The notes under the pieces are model-generated. The model searched no databases and was not told where the DNA came from. It saw only the letters and a program-made list of their open reading frames with translations. A DNA stretch of 64,000 nucleotides, from the NCBI RefSeq assembly GCF_014217565.1, contig NZ_CP043661.1:1178001-1242000 (forward strand), in the 5' to 3' direction. Positions 43,887 to 52,747 of the stretch are shown piece after piece (the first letter of the stretch is position 1; the number at the start of each line of letters is the position of its first letter). The position numbers and the translations under genes were made by a program. Origin of the DNA: Kribbella qitaiheensis (GTDB lineage: Bacteria; Actinomycetota; Actinomycetes; Propionibacteriales; Kribbellaceae).

Positions 43887-45239
43887 TCAGACTAGGTCGT
43901 CGCCGTCAGCCTGCGCACCGGATTTTCCGACCCGCTCAGGCTCCCGCTCCCCACCGTCCATGTCCGGCACGCCGGCCGCCGGTACTACGGGCTCCCCCTT
44001 GGCAGAGCTCGCCTTACCCACACCCGGCCTCACAGACTCCCGTACTGCGGGCGCCGGCTCGGCCGGACTCACCTTGCTCGGTGCCGTCTTGCCCAATGCC
44101 GTCTTGCCCGGGACCGTCTTGCCCGGGACCGTCTTGGCGACGGCTGGCAGCTTGGTTGCGGCGATCGGCACCGACGCCGGGACGGCGTGCTCAGCAGGTT
44201 CCGCTTCGGACAGCGCCTCGACCGCTAGGGCAGCCTTGATCTCGGGGCGTTGCTCGCCCGGCTCGACGACATCGACATGGTGCGGGTCAGGCTCGGCCTT
44301 CATCACCGGCGCCTGGACGTCTTCGTCCGACTCCTGCGCCACCTTGCGGGACTTGTGCGGCCACAGCCGATCCACCACCGCATTGAGCGCAGCCCCGATC
44401 AACACCGCGATCGCTGTCATGTAAAGCCACATCAGCACCGCGATCGGCGCCGCCAGCGGCCCGTAGATCGACGTACCACCGACAGTGCTCTGCAGGATCC
44501 AGCGCAGCACGAAGCTGCCGCCGATCCAGATCGACAGCGTCAGGAACGACCCCGGCAGATCCGACACCCATGGTGTCCGCACCGGCACCGACAGATGGAA
44601 CAGCGTGTTCAAGAAGCCCGCGGACAGGATCGTCACGACCGGCCAGTACAACTGATTCAGGAAGTCGACCTTCTGCGGCAGCAACGCATCCACCGCATCC
44701 GGACCGGCCAGTACCAGCGGCAGAACGATCACGCCGATGACCAGCGCAGCGCAGTACAGGCTGAACGACAGCGCCCTGGTGCGGACGATCCCGCGCTTGC
44801 CGCCCATCCCGTACATGATGGTGATCGTGTCGACGAACACGTTCAACGCTCGGCTGCCCGACCACAGGGCCAGCAGGAAGCCGATCGAGATCACGTCGGG
44901 CCGGCCGCCGTCGAGCACCTTGTCGATCGTCGGGACGATGACGTTGCTGACGGAGTCGGCGGTCAGCGCACGCCCGGCCAGGTCGGCGATCTGCAGCTTG
45001 ATGCTGTCGATCGTCTCGACGTCGAAGAACCTGCCGGCGATGAAGCCGATACTTCCGGCCAGCCCGAAGATCAGCGGCGGCAGCGAGAGGATCGCGAAGA
45101 AGGCGGCCTCCGCCGCAAGTCCCGTGACGCGGTAGCGCAAGCAGGTGCCGACGGTCTGGGTGATCAGCTTCCAGGTCGTCGCGGGAATTCGTCGGGCCCA
45201 TGCGAATGAGACGGAGGTCTCGGACCCAGAGCGTGCCAT
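43887..45239 (-). CDS. YihY/virulence factor BrkB family membrane protein
   Basis: A 450-residue protein. The first 300 residues carry six hydrophobic segments with family hallmarks GLAAEAAFFAILSLPPLIFG, LALWSGSRALNVFVDTITIM and YGPLAAPIAVLMWLYMTAIA. The C-terminal 140 residues are charged and disordered with short K-T-V-P-G-K repeats. Transport function is debated in the family. It is divergent from the acyl-CoA dehydrogenase gene across only 18 bp, so promoters overlap the coding starts. Confidence 0.88.
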   Translation of the reverse strand: MARSGSETSVSFAWARRIPATTWKLITQTVGTCLRYRVTGLAAEAAFFAILSLPPLIFGLAGSIGFIAGRFFDVETIDSIKLQIADLAGRALTADSVSNVIVPTIDKVLDGGRPDVISIGFLLALWSGSRALNVFVDTITIMYGMGGKRGIVRTRALSFSLYCAALVIGVIVLPLVLAGPDAVDALLPQKVDFLNQLYWPVVTILSAGFLNTLFHLSVPVRTPWVSDLPGSFLTLSIWIGGSFVLRWILQSTVGGTSIYGPLAAPIAVLMWLYMTAIAVLIGAALNAVVDRLWPHKSRKVAQESDEDVQAPVMKAEPDPHHVDVVEPGEQRPEIKAALAVEALSEAEPAEHAVPASVPIAATKLPAVAKTVPGKTVPGKTALGKTAPSKVSPAEPAPAVRESVRPGVGKASSAKGEPVVPAAGVPDMDGGEREPERVGKSGAQADGDDLV

Positions 45240-45257
45240 ACCGCATACCGTACTGAC

Positions 45258-46883
45258 ATGGCGGACCCAAACGCTGTAACGAATCAGGCGCCCCCACTGC
45301 AAGGGGTGAACTTCTTCACGTCCGACACGGGACTCGGTGACGCTCTGCGTCCGTACGCCGACCTTTCGGCCGATCCAGGCCTGACCGGGATCGGAGAACT
45401 CGCCGGAACGCAGGAAGCGCTCTCCCATGCTCTCCCGGCGAATCAGAACTCACCCGTTCTGCGCACCCACGACCGGTACGGCAACCGCATCGACGAGGTC
45501 GAGTTCCACCCGTCCTGGCATTGGCTGATGGAGAAGGCCGTCGGCTTCGGCCTCCAGGCCGCACCCTGGACGAGCGAACGCCCGTCGCCACACCTCACCC
45601 GGGCGGCCGGCTTCTACGTCTGGTCGCAGGTCGAGCCCGGCCACGGCTGCCCGATCTCGATGACCTACGCCGCCGTACCGGCGCTCCGCGCTTCGGAAGA
45701 GCTCGCCGCCGAATGGATCCCGAAGCTCGCCAGCACCTCGTACGACGTACGCCGGCTGAGGCCGGCGGAAAAGTCCGGCGTGCTCGCGGGGATGGGGATG
45801 ACCGAGAAGCAGGGCGGTTCGGACGTGCGCGCGAACCTGACCACGGCCACGCCCTCGGGACAGGGCAACGAATACGTGCTCAACGGGCACAAGTGGTTCT
45901 GCTCGGCACCGCAGGTGGATGTGTTCCTCGTGCTCGCCCAGGCGCCCGACGGGCTGACCTGCTTCGTCGTACCGCGCGTCCTTGCCGACGGCAACCGGAA
46001 CACGTTTGCCCTGCAGCGGCTGAAGGACAAACTCGGCAACCGGTCGAATGCGTCCAGCGAGGTGGAGTTCCGCAACACGATCGGCTACCGCCTCGGCGAC
46101 GAAGGCGCCGGCGTACGGACGATCATCGAGATGGTCGCGGCCACCCGGCTCGACTGCGTGCTCGGTTCGGCCTCGCTGATGCGGAGGGCGCTGGTCGAGG
46201 CGACCTGGCATACGTCGTACCGGAGTGCCTTCGGCGGGCTGCTCCGGGACAAGCCGGCGATGCAGAACGTGCTCGCGGACCTTGCACTCGAGAGCGAGGC
46301 AGCAACCGCTCTCTCGATGCGTCTGGCGGCAGCCGTCGACGCCTCGATCGCCGGGGACGAGCAGGCCACGGCGTTCCGGCGGATCGCCTTGCCACTGGCC
46401 AAGTTCTGGGTCTGCAAACGAACCTCGTTCACGGTCGCGGAGGCGCTCGAATGCCTCGGCGGCAACGGGTACGTCGAGGAGTCCGGGCTGCCGTTGCTGT
46501 TCCGCGAATCACCGCTGAACTCGATCTGGGAAGGCTCCGGCACGGTCAACGCCCTCGACGTACTGCGCGCGCTCCGGCGCCCCGAATCCCTCGAGGCCTG
46601 GCTCACCGAGGTAGGCGCCGCCCGAGGAGCCGACCATCGCCTGGACGCCGCCGTGACCGACGTCCTGGAGCGGCTCTCCGATCTCGAGAACGCGGAAGCC
46701 GGCGCTCGCCGCCTCGCCGCGCGGATGGCCGTCTGCCTGCAGGCATCCCTGCTGGTCCGTCACTCCACCCCCGGGGTAGCGGACGCCTTCGTGGCCTCCC
46801 GCCTGGCCGGCGATTGGGGTGGCGTCTTCGGCACGCTCCCCCGCACCACCCCCTTCGCCCCCATCCTCGACCGCATCCTCTAA
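45258..46883 (+). CDS. AidB-like acyl-CoA dehydrogenase family protein
   Basis: A 541-residue protein matching AidB rather than ordinary acyl-CoA dehydrogenases in length and start (PPLQGVNFFTSDTGLGDALR). FAD-binding segments are GMGMTEKQGGSDVRANLTTA and NGHKWFCSAPQVDVFLVLAQ; the C-terminal domain has ECLGGNGYVEESGLPLLFRE and SIWEGSGTVNALDVLRAL. E. coli AidB is induced by alkylation damage and binds DNA; whether this one does is unknown. It ends just before a 14-bp-arm hairpin. Confidence 0.88.
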   Translation: MADPNAVTNQAPPLQGVNFFTSDTGLGDALRPYADLSADPGLTGIGELAGTQEALSHALPANQNSPVLRTHDRYGNRIDEVEFHPSWHWLMEKAVGFGLQAAPWTSERPSPHLTRAAGFYVWSQVEPGHGCPISMTYAAVPALRASEELAAEWIPKLASTSYDVRRLRPAEKSGVLAGMGMTEKQGGSDVRANLTTATPSGQGNEYVLNGHKWFCSAPQVDVFLVLAQAPDGLTCFVVPRVLADGNRNTFALQRLKDKLGNRSNASSEVEFRNTIGYRLGDEGAGVRTIIEMVAATRLDCVLGSASLMRRALVEATWHTSYRSAFGGLLRDKPAMQNVLADLALESEAATALSMRLAAAVDASIAGDEQATAFRRIALPLAKFWVCKRTSFTVAEALECLGGNGYVEESGLPLLFRESPLNSIWEGSGTVNALDVLRALRRPESLEAWLTEVGAARGADHRLDAAVTDVLERLSDLENAEAGARRLAARMAVCLQASLLVRHSTPGVADAFVASRLAGDWGGVFGTLPRTTPFAPILDRIL

Positions 46884-46884
46884 C

Positions 46885-46938
46885 CGCTTGCGTCCGAATA
46901 CGCGAGGGTCCTGCCCCACGGTTGTTCGGACGCAAGCG
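46885..46938 (+). terminator. Long-arm inverted repeat after the AidB-like gene
   Basis: CGCTTGCGTCCGAA / TTCGGACGCAAGCG, perfect 14-bp arms with a 26-base loop. It separates the gene from the glyA riboswitch. Confidence 0.65.
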
Positions 46939-46957
46939 ACCACACCAGCTAGGGTTA

Positions 46958-47042
46958 CCGGGTCGCGACTGGCGCTGAGGTGGGACTGACCACCGGGGAG
47001 CGAAATGACGCCGGCACCGTGCGCCTGGGTGCCGCGACCGAG
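46958..47042 (+). ncRNA. ZTP (pfl) riboswitch upstream of glyA
   Basis: P1 pairs GGTCGCG (46961-46967) with CGCGACC (47033-47039). Inside are the pfl-motif blocks CGACTGGCG, GTGGGACTGACCACCGGGGA with AGCG, and the distal GCGCCTGGGT that forms the ligand-binding pseudoknot. The class senses ZTP/ZMP, which build up when 10-formyl-tetrahydrofolate is short, and turns on one-carbon genes; glyA is a standard target. The glyA ribosome site (AGGAGA) begins 13 bases after P1, which suits control of initiation or termination. Confidence 0.93.
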
Positions 47043-47066
47043 TGCAACCTCAGGAGAGAGACGAAG

Positions 47067-48515
47067 ATGACTCAACCCTTCGACGCCGCTGCCGCGTCGG
47101 CCGCGTACACCAACGCACTTGCCGTGATCGGCGCGGTGGAACCCACCATCGCCGGCGCGATCCGGGCCGAACTGGCCGACCAGCGGTCCTCGCTGAAGCT
47201 GATCGCGAGTGAGAACTACGCCTCCCCGGCGACGCTGCTGACGATGGGCAACTGGCTGTCCGACAAGTACGCCGAGGGCACCGTCGGGCACCGCTTCTAC
47301 GCCGGCTGCCAGAACGTCGACACCGTCGAGCAGACCGCCGCGGATCACGCGAAAGCGCTCTTCGACGCGCCGCACGCCTACGTCCAGCCGCACTCCGGCA
47401 TCGACGCGAACCTGGTCGCCTTCTGGGCGATCCTGGCCAACCGGATCGAGTCCCCGGCGCTGGCCGAGGCGAGCGCCAAGCACGTCAACGACCTGTCCGA
47501 CGAGGACTGGGCCAAGCTCCGCAAGGCGCTCGGCGACCAGAAGATGCTCGGCATGTCGCTCGACGCGGGCGGCCACCTGACCCACGGCTTCCGGCCGAAC
47601 ATCTCCGGCAAGATGTTCCACCAGAGCTCGTACGGAACGGACCCGGAGACCGGGCTGCTCGACTACGACAAGGTCGCCGCGCAGGCCCGCGAGTTCAAGC
47701 CGCTGATCCTGATCGCCGGCTACTCGGCGTACCCGCGCAAGGTCGACTTCGCCAAGATGCGCGAGATCGCCGACGAGGTCGGCGCGACCCTGATGGTCGA
47801 CATGGCGCACTTCGCCGGACTCGTCGCGGGCAAGGTCTTCACCGGCGACTTCGACCCGGTGCCGCACGCGCACGTCACGACGACCACCACGCACAAGTCG
47901 CTGCGCGGCCCGCGGGGCGGCATGGTGCTCTGCCAGCCCGAGTACGCCGACGCGGTCGACCGCGGTTGCCCGATGGTGCTCGGCGGCCCGCTCAGCCAGA
48001 CGATGGCCGCGAAGGCCGTCGCTCTTGCCGAGGCGCGGCAGCCGGAGTTCAAGACGTACGCGCAGGCCGTCGCGGACAACGCGGTCGGGCTTGCCGAGGG
48101 TCTGATGAAGCGTGGCGTCAAGCTCGTCACGGACGGCACGGAGAACCACCTGGTCCTGCTCGACGTCTCGTCGTACGGGATCACCGGTCGCCAGGCCGAG
48201 TCGGCCCTGCTCGACGCGGGCATCGTGACCAACCGGAACGCGGTTCCCCGCGATCCGAACGGCGCCTGGTACACCTCCGGCGTCCGGATCGGTACGCCGG
48301 CGCTCACCACCCGCGGCTTCGGCCTCGACGAGTTCGACAAGGTCGCGGAGCTGATGGTCGACGTGCTGTCCAGCGTCACCCCGACCACGACCTCGGCCGG
48401 CGCACCCTCGAAGGCGAAGTACGTGCTGGCCGACGGCGTCGCCGACAAGGTCCGCGCCGCCTCGGCAGAACTGCTCGACAAGCACCCGCTCTACCCTGGC
48501 CTCGTCCTCAACTGA
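47067..48515 (+). CDS. glyA: Serine hydroxymethyltransferase
   Basis: A 482-residue PLP enzyme making glycine and 5,10-methylene-THF from serine. Visible are [26 protein letters not shown]-type stretch [35 protein letters not shown] and the PLP lysine in [17 protein letters not shown]. An insertion relative to E. coli GlyA ([20 protein letters not shown]) is typical of longer actinobacterial forms. ATG 47067 follows AGGAGAGAGACGAAG. Controlled by the ZTP riboswitch upstream. Confidence 0.96.
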   Translation: MTQPFDAAAASAAYTNALAVIGAVEPTIAGAIRAELADQRSSLKLIASENYASPATLLTMGNWLSDKYAEGTVGHRFYAGCQNVDTVEQTAADHAKALFDAPHAYVQPHSGIDANLVAFWAILANRIESPALAEASAKHVNDLSDEDWAKLRKALGDQKMLGMSLDAGGHLTHGFRPNISGKMFHQSSYGTDPETGLLDYDKVAAQAREFKPLILIAGYSAYPRKVDFAKMREIADEVGATLMVDMAHFAGLVAGKVFTGDFDPVPHAHVTTTTTHKSLRGPRGGMVLCQPEYADAVDRGCPMVLGGPLSQTMAAKAVALAEARQPEFKTYAQAVADNAVGLAEGLMKRGVKLVTDGTENHLVLLDVSSYGITGRQAESALLDAGIVTNRNAVPRDPNGAWYTSGVRIGTPALTTRGFGLDEFDKVAELMVDVLSSVTPTTTSAGAPSKAKYVLADGVADKVRAASAELLDKHPLYPGLVLN

Positions 48516-48539
48516 CCCAAGCCCCCGAAGCGCCCGCAA

Positions 48540-48568
48540 CGCCCGCACCGGAACTCTCGGTGCGGGCG
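48540..48568 (+). terminator. Terminator after glyA
   Basis: CGCCCGCACCG / CGGTGCGGGCG, 11-bp arms with the loop GAACTCT. Confidence 0.75.
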
Positions 48569-48606
48569 CTGCTCTGCTCAGGCGTCCTCGGGTGTCCGTC
48601 GAAACC

Positions 48607-49779
48607 TCAGACCGTGCCTGCCGGTGAATACCCTGGGAATGCCTTGCAGACCTGCTCTGCGATGCCGACCGCGTCGGTCGGATCGGCGCCGTACGTCAAC
48701 ACGTAGCCAAGCCGACGGTGGTACGTAGTCGGCTCCCAGCGCCAGCGGATCAGTCCCTCTACCGCCTCGATCGGCTCGGCCGGCCGCGCGGGCAGCCCGT
48801 TGGCGAACATCGCTTCGCTGCCGTGCACGAAGCGGATGGCTGCCGCCGCAGTTGCATCGCCGCCAACCGCAGCGGGCTTCGGGTCGAGTGCGTCAAGCAG
48901 CACCTGCCGAAGTACGTCGATGCCGGTGCTGAGCTGCAGCAGCTCCCAGATGCGGTCGCCGCCCAGCCGACGGTTGACCTCCACGATCTTCGGTCCGTCA
49001 TCTGTCCGGATGAGTTCCACATGCGCTGGACCGTCCGTGTGTCCCAGCGCCGACAAGGCACGAACCGCCTCGTCCTTGAGCTCGTCCACGTCGGTTCGCG
49101 CCGGCATGACATGACCGATCTCGACGAAATGCGGTGGTCCCGAGGTGAACTTCTCGGTCACCATCAGCGCTTCGTGCAGACCGGACACCGATCTGGTCTC
49201 AACGCTGAACTCCGGGCCGGACAGACGCTCTTCAGCCAGCACAGCACCCAATCCAGCGCCGCGGACCCACCGCCACCCCTGCTCCATCTGATCGGTCCGG
49301 TCCACAGCGAAGACCCCCAGGCTGCCGTTGCCGAGGTCAGGTTTGAGCACGGCCGGGCCTGCCTCGACGAACGCGCGTACCTCGTCCGGCCGGGAGCACA
49401 GCAGGTGCCGAACCGGCCGGCAGCCGCCGGCAGCAAACAGGGTCCGCTGGACGCTCTTTCCCGGCCGTTGGTCCACCGGGCCCGGCACTGACCGGATCCC
49501 GAGTTGCGCCGAGATCGCGGCGACCGCCGGCAGCGCGAATTCGCCGTACCCGGCCACCACGTCGAGCGGATCGCGCCGATTCAACCCGGCGGCGATGTCG
49601 AGGATCTCCGCGGGCTGATCCCAGCGCGCAGTCACGAGGTCAGCGGCCCATCGCCCGTACGCCGTGAGGTCGGAGCCACCGGGCATCCCCTCGAGCTGGA
49701 GCAGGGTGACGCGGCCGGGCAGACCGACCAGCCGGGCCGCCAGCTCCGGCCAGGCTCCGACGAGCAGCAGATGCGTCAT
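48607..49779 (-). CDS. ATP-grasp family ligase
   Basis: A 390-residue protein. The ATP-grasp fold shows AGPAVLKPDLGNGSLGVFAV (lysine and Gly loop), EERLSGPEFSVETRSVSG (E-x-x-G-x-E/FS strand) and AHVELIRTDDGPKIVEVNRR with LGGDRIWELLQLSTG (metal-binding E/N). It is of the carboxylate-amine ligase type that makes peptide or amide bonds, like the amino-acid ligases beside biosynthetic genes. It is coupled by a 4-bp overlap to the upstream PLP enzyme, so the two probably act on one product. Confidence 0.85.
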   Translation of the reverse strand: MTHLLLVGAWPELAARLVGLPGRVTLLQLEGMPGGSDLTAYGRWAADLVTARWDQPAEILDIAAGLNRRDPLDVVAGYGEFALPAVAAISAQLGIRSVPGPVDQRPGKSVQRTLFAAGGCRPVRHLLCSRPDEVRAFVEAGPAVLKPDLGNGSLGVFAVDRTDQMEQGWRWVRGAGLGAVLAEERLSGPEFSVETRSVSGLHEALMVTEKFTSGPPHFVEIGHVMPARTDVDELKDEAVRALSALGHTDGPAHVELIRTDDGPKIVEVNRRLGGDRIWELLQLSTGIDVLRQVLLDALDPKPAAVGGDATAAAAIRFVHGSEAMFANGLPARPAEPIEAVEGLIRWRWEPTTYHRRLGYVLTYGADPTDAVGIAEQVCKAFPGYSPAGTV

Positions 49780-50903
49780 GACACCGCGGCTTTGTCGAGT
49801 GCATCCCGGACGTCGTCGACGAGGTCGGCCGTATCTTCACAGCCGCAAGAGATCCGCACCAAGCCCGCGGGGACCGCGAGATGCGGCCACGCCCCGATGT
49901 CGTTGGCGGTCGACTGCAGTCCGCCGTAGCTGGTGGCCGGAACGATCAGCCGACTCGCGCGGAGGAACCGATGCAGGTACGGGCGGCCGGGTAGCCGAAA
50001 GGCCAGCAGACCACCCCCGAGCATCATCTGCCGGGCCGCCAACGGATACTGCGGATCAGCGGGCGACCCTGGCCAACGCAAACCGGTCACCTCGGGCCGC
50101 GTCGCGAGGAGCTTCACCAGAGCTCCCGCATTCGCGTTCTGCCGTTGCACTCGCAACTCCAGTGTCCCGATCGACCGCAACGCCAGCCAGCAGGTGAAAG
50201 CCGACGGGATCCCGCCGTGCAGATAACGCCAGTCCTGCAGCGCCGTCAGCAACTCGGCATCACGGCTGCTGACGTGACCCAGCACGAGGTCGTGGTGGCC
50301 GCCGACGACCTTGGCATCGCTGCACATCGCCAAATCCGCGCCGAGGTCCAACGGACACTGACCCAGCGGCGAGGCGACCGAATTATCGACGGCGACCAAG
50401 GCTCCGGCAGCGTGCGCGATCCGCGCGATCTCGCGCAGGTCGTAGAGATCGAGGAGCGGATTGCTCGGTGACTCGACCACCACCAGGCGGGCTCCGACGA
50501 CCGCCGCGGGCAACTCGGCCATGGCTTTGAGCACCTGGACCTCGATGCCCCGCCCGGCCAGCTGATCGGCGATCTGCCTGGTTTCGTAGTAGGTCCCGCC
50601 CTCGAACAGCACCAGGCGATCGGACGGCCGCAGCAACGCGAGCAGTACGGCCGAGACCGCCGCCATCCCGCTGTTGAAGACGACCGAGCGGCCACGGTCG
50701 AGCGCCCCGAGCACCTCCTCGAGGTGGTCGGCCGAGCGGTGCCCCCACCGGCCGTAACGCACCGGGGCGACGTCATCCAGATCCTGGTGGTACGCCGTGG
50801 CGAACTCAGGTGAGACGACCAGTGGACCGGCAGGCTCTGCCGGTGGGGCCCCGGCCCGCGCTGCGATCGTTCCCGGCCCGAGCCCGTCTTTCATCCGATT
50901 CAT
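49776..50903 (-). CDS. Cys/Met-metabolism PLP-dependent enzyme (cystathionine gamma-synthase-like)
   Basis: A 375-residue fold-type I enzyme. The Gly-rich cofactor region is VVFNSGMAAVSAVLLALLRP; YETRQIADQLAGRGIEVQV follows; VVVESPSNPLLDLYDLREIA and GALVAVDNSVASPLGQCPLD hold the PLP Asp; the Schiff-base lysine is in CSDAKVVGGHHDLVLGHV. The loop after the lysine differs from standard 'TKYxxGHSD', suggesting a non-canonical substrate. It could perform beta- or gamma-elimination/replacement. It sits head of the ATP-grasp gene. Confidence 0.85.
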   Translation of the reverse strand: MNRMKDGLGPGTIAARAGAPPAEPAGPLVVSPEFATAYHQDLDDVAPVRYGRWGHRSADHLEEVLGALDRGRSVVFNSGMAAVSAVLLALLRPSDRLVLFEGGTYYETRQIADQLAGRGIEVQVLKAMAELPAAVVGARLVVVESPSNPLLDLYDLREIARIAHAAGALVAVDNSVASPLGQCPLDLGADLAMCSDAKVVGGHHDLVLGHVSSRDAELLTALQDWRYLHGGIPSAFTCWLALRSIGTLELRVQRQNANAGALVKLLATRPEVTGLRWPGSPADPQYPLAARQMMLGGGLLAFRLPGRPYLHRFLRASRLIVPATSYGGLQSTANDIGAWPHLAVPAGLVRISCGCEDTADLVDDVRDALDKAAVS

Positions 50904-51064
50904 CCGCGGCTCCTGTCCGCGACCGGCCGGTCACCGGGCGCGCAAGTACGTTAACCGGTTAATGGATCGAAGCACAGAGTTCATGACCCCCTTTCCATCA
51001 GGCTCGAATTGATCCCACGGCACCTGGCCAAGCTCTGGCATACGGAGGCGCTCACGGCGGCCTG

Positions 51065-51335
51065 TCAGGTGTTCGAGGAGATCCCGATCGGAGCAACCTC
51101 GGAAGGCTTCGCCGCTCGCTTCGGCATCAGCGCTGCGGCCGGCACTGCGCCCGCGACGCCGATGCCGGCCGAGACCCACATCGTCGTACCGAAGCTGGTC
51201 ATGAACGCCTCGCGGACCGAGGTGAGTAGCTCGGCCGAGCCGGTCTTGGCCGCGACCGCCAGACCAGGGCCCACGCCCTTCTCGACCGCCCGTGAGGGTG
51301 GCCGGCCCGGCCTCGGCTGCGGATGAAGTGGTCAT
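51065..51335 (-). pseudogene. MFS (DHA2-type) transporter gene collapsed by internal deletion
   Basis: The start MTTSSAAEAGPATLT is a plausible MFS N-terminus, but after about 15 residues the sequence jumps, in another frame, to AVEKGVGPGLAVAAKTGSAE and VREAFMTSFGTTMWVSAGIG, then VAGAVPAAALMPKRAA and a stop. This is the last periplasmic loop, helix 14 and tail of a drug exporter. More than 1.2 kb is missing. It is still divergent from its probable regulator at 51399. Confidence 0.65.
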
Positions 51336-51345
51336 GAAATCCAAA

Positions 51346-51363
51346 ATCTCAGAACTCTGTGAT
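51346..51363. promoter_or_regulatory. Near-palindromic operator between the MFS remnant and the GbsR/MarR gene
   Basis: ATCTCAGA-AC-TCTGTGAT matches its complement at 16 of 18 positions, with one mismatched pair. Good MarR-type operator candidate. Confidence 0.5.
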
Positions 51364-51398
51364 ACTTGCGATAGATCAGATTCCGGTAGTCTGTCGAC

Positions 51399-51873
51399 AT
51401 GTCCCAGGAACCGTCCCCAGAAGCGGTCAGCCAGTTCGTCGAGCGCTTCGCGAGCGTGATGGCGAACAGCGGCGTCCCGTCGATGTCGGCCCGCGTGATG
51501 GGCCGGATGCTGGTCAGCCCGACCGGCACGATGACGGCCTCCGAGCTCGCCGAGACGCTCCAGATCAGCCAGCCCGCGGTCTCGGGCGCCGTCCGGCAGC
51601 TGATCCAGGTTGCCTTCATCTCCCGCGAGCGGCTACCCGGTTCCCGCAAGGACCACTACCGCATCCGCGACGACGTCTTCGCCTCGATCCTCGAACGACG
51701 CAACAACGCCCTCGGCGAATGGGAATCCAGCACCCGGGGCCGGCGCCGACCTCTTCGGCCCCGAGACGCCGGTCGGGCTCCGCCTCCTGGAAGCCTCCGA
51801 CTTCTTCGCCTTCATCAGCGAAGACCTCAACCAGCTGATCAAGAACTGGCGATCCCAGCACCCCGCAACCTGA
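51399..51873 (+). CDS. GbsR/MarR-family transcriptional regulator (one-base frameshift)
   Basis: Restored length is 157 residues. The winged helix reads PTGTMTASELAETLQISQPA then VSGAVRQLIQVAFISRERLP and GSRKDHYRIRDDVF. After one extra G in the GGGG run at 51736-51739 the tail continues AGADLFGPETPVGLRLLEAS then DFFAFISEDLNQLIKNW. It is the GbsR-like class that guards a divergent efflux gene, here deleted. Probably intact in the organism. Confidence 0.82.
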
Positions 51874-51913
51874 AGCAGCCGTCGGCGAACCGACGGGGTG
51901 GCATGGTGTGACG

Positions 51914-52531
51914 ATGATGCTGCTGTGGAGCGGTACCGACTCGTGGCGCGCGGAAGCGGTCCAATTGGAGCTGGGCGAGGACCGGTTGAGCGCGACCGGC
52001 ACCCAGCTCGGCATCGATCCGCTCCCCTACCGGGTGGACTACGAACTCGAGACCGGCGCGCGATGGGTGACCCGCCGCCTGCACCTCACAGCCGCCGGCG
52101 AAGGCTGGATTCGTCGGCTCGAGCTCGGCTCGGACGGATCCGGCAACTGGCAGGCCACCTCATCCAGCGAGGGGGAGGTAGCCCTGCCACCACCAGGCGG
52201 AGACCTGACCGCGGTTAGCGGTGCACTCGACTGCGACCTGGCCTACTCCCCTCTCACCAACCTCATGCCCGTCCGCCGTCACCACCTACACCGCCAGCCG
52301 GGAACAGTCGACTTCCTGATGGCCTGGGTGTCCCTCCCGGACCTGGCCGTGCATCTCTCACCACAGCGCTATCAGCATCTGAACTCCAACGAGTCCGGGT
52401 CGCGGGTTCGCTACACCAGCACCGACAGCGGATACCAAGCAGACCTGCAACTAGACCTCGCCGGCTTGGTCATCAACTACCCCGACCTCGCCACCCGAGT
52501 AAGCCCAGCAGCCGAACCGTTCAGCGGGTAA
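51914..52531 (+). CDS. Putative glycolipid-binding (PF06475/DUF1089-like) protein
   Basis: A 205-residue protein: LWSGTDSWRAEAVQLELGED and GTQLGIDPLPYRVDYELETG, then VTRRLHLTAAGEGWIRRLEL, GALDCDLAYSPLTNLMPVRR and the end GLVINYPDLATRV. These are the marks of the putative glycolipid-binding family (spot14-like beta-barrel). Function not established. Two tandem ATG codons at 51914 and 51917 fit; a GTG at 51908 is possible. Confidence 0.8.
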   Translation: MMLLWSGTDSWRAEAVQLELGEDRLSATGTQLGIDPLPYRVDYELETGARWVTRRLHLTAAGEGWIRRLELGSDGSGNWQATSSSEGEVALPPPGGDLTAVSGALDCDLAYSPLTNLMPVRRHHLHRQPGTVDFLMAWVSLPDLAVHLSPQRYQHLNSNESGSRVRYTSTDSGYQADLQLDLAGLVINYPDLATRVSPAAEPFSG

Positions 52532-52558
52532 GGGGGTAGACGGCGATCCGCATCCGCG

Positions 52559-52714
52559 AGCGCTCACGTCGTACAGGTTCAGAGTGTCGCCACCGGCTTC
52601 CTGCTCGCGGTATTCGCCTGCCCAGTAAGCCGATTGACGCACCCAGCCGCCGGCCCGGCCATCCCGGACCTTCTGCGCGGCAAGCGCCAATTCGGCCGCG
52701 CCGAGCGCGAGCAC
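52559..52714 (-). pseudogene. Fragment resembling a GH9-type glycosidase or similar
   Basis: About 50 residues (LALGAAELALAAQKVRDGRA and YREQEAGGDTLNLYDVSA) read as protein; the 'GDTLNLYDVSAL' end recalls GH9-type enzymes. Nothing on either side continues the match. Weak call. Confidence 0.3.
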
Positions 52715-52747
52715 ACGCTAGCGACTCGCCCTCCCACCGGCAAGAGA

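Noticed and set aside
46980..47066. Longer glyA start at 46980
   Set aside because: It would translate through the ZTP riboswitch; the ATG at 47067 has a proper ribosome site and the conserved N-terminus.
46509..48548. A 679-codon minus frame over glyA
   Set aside because: Shadow of glyA and its riboswitch.
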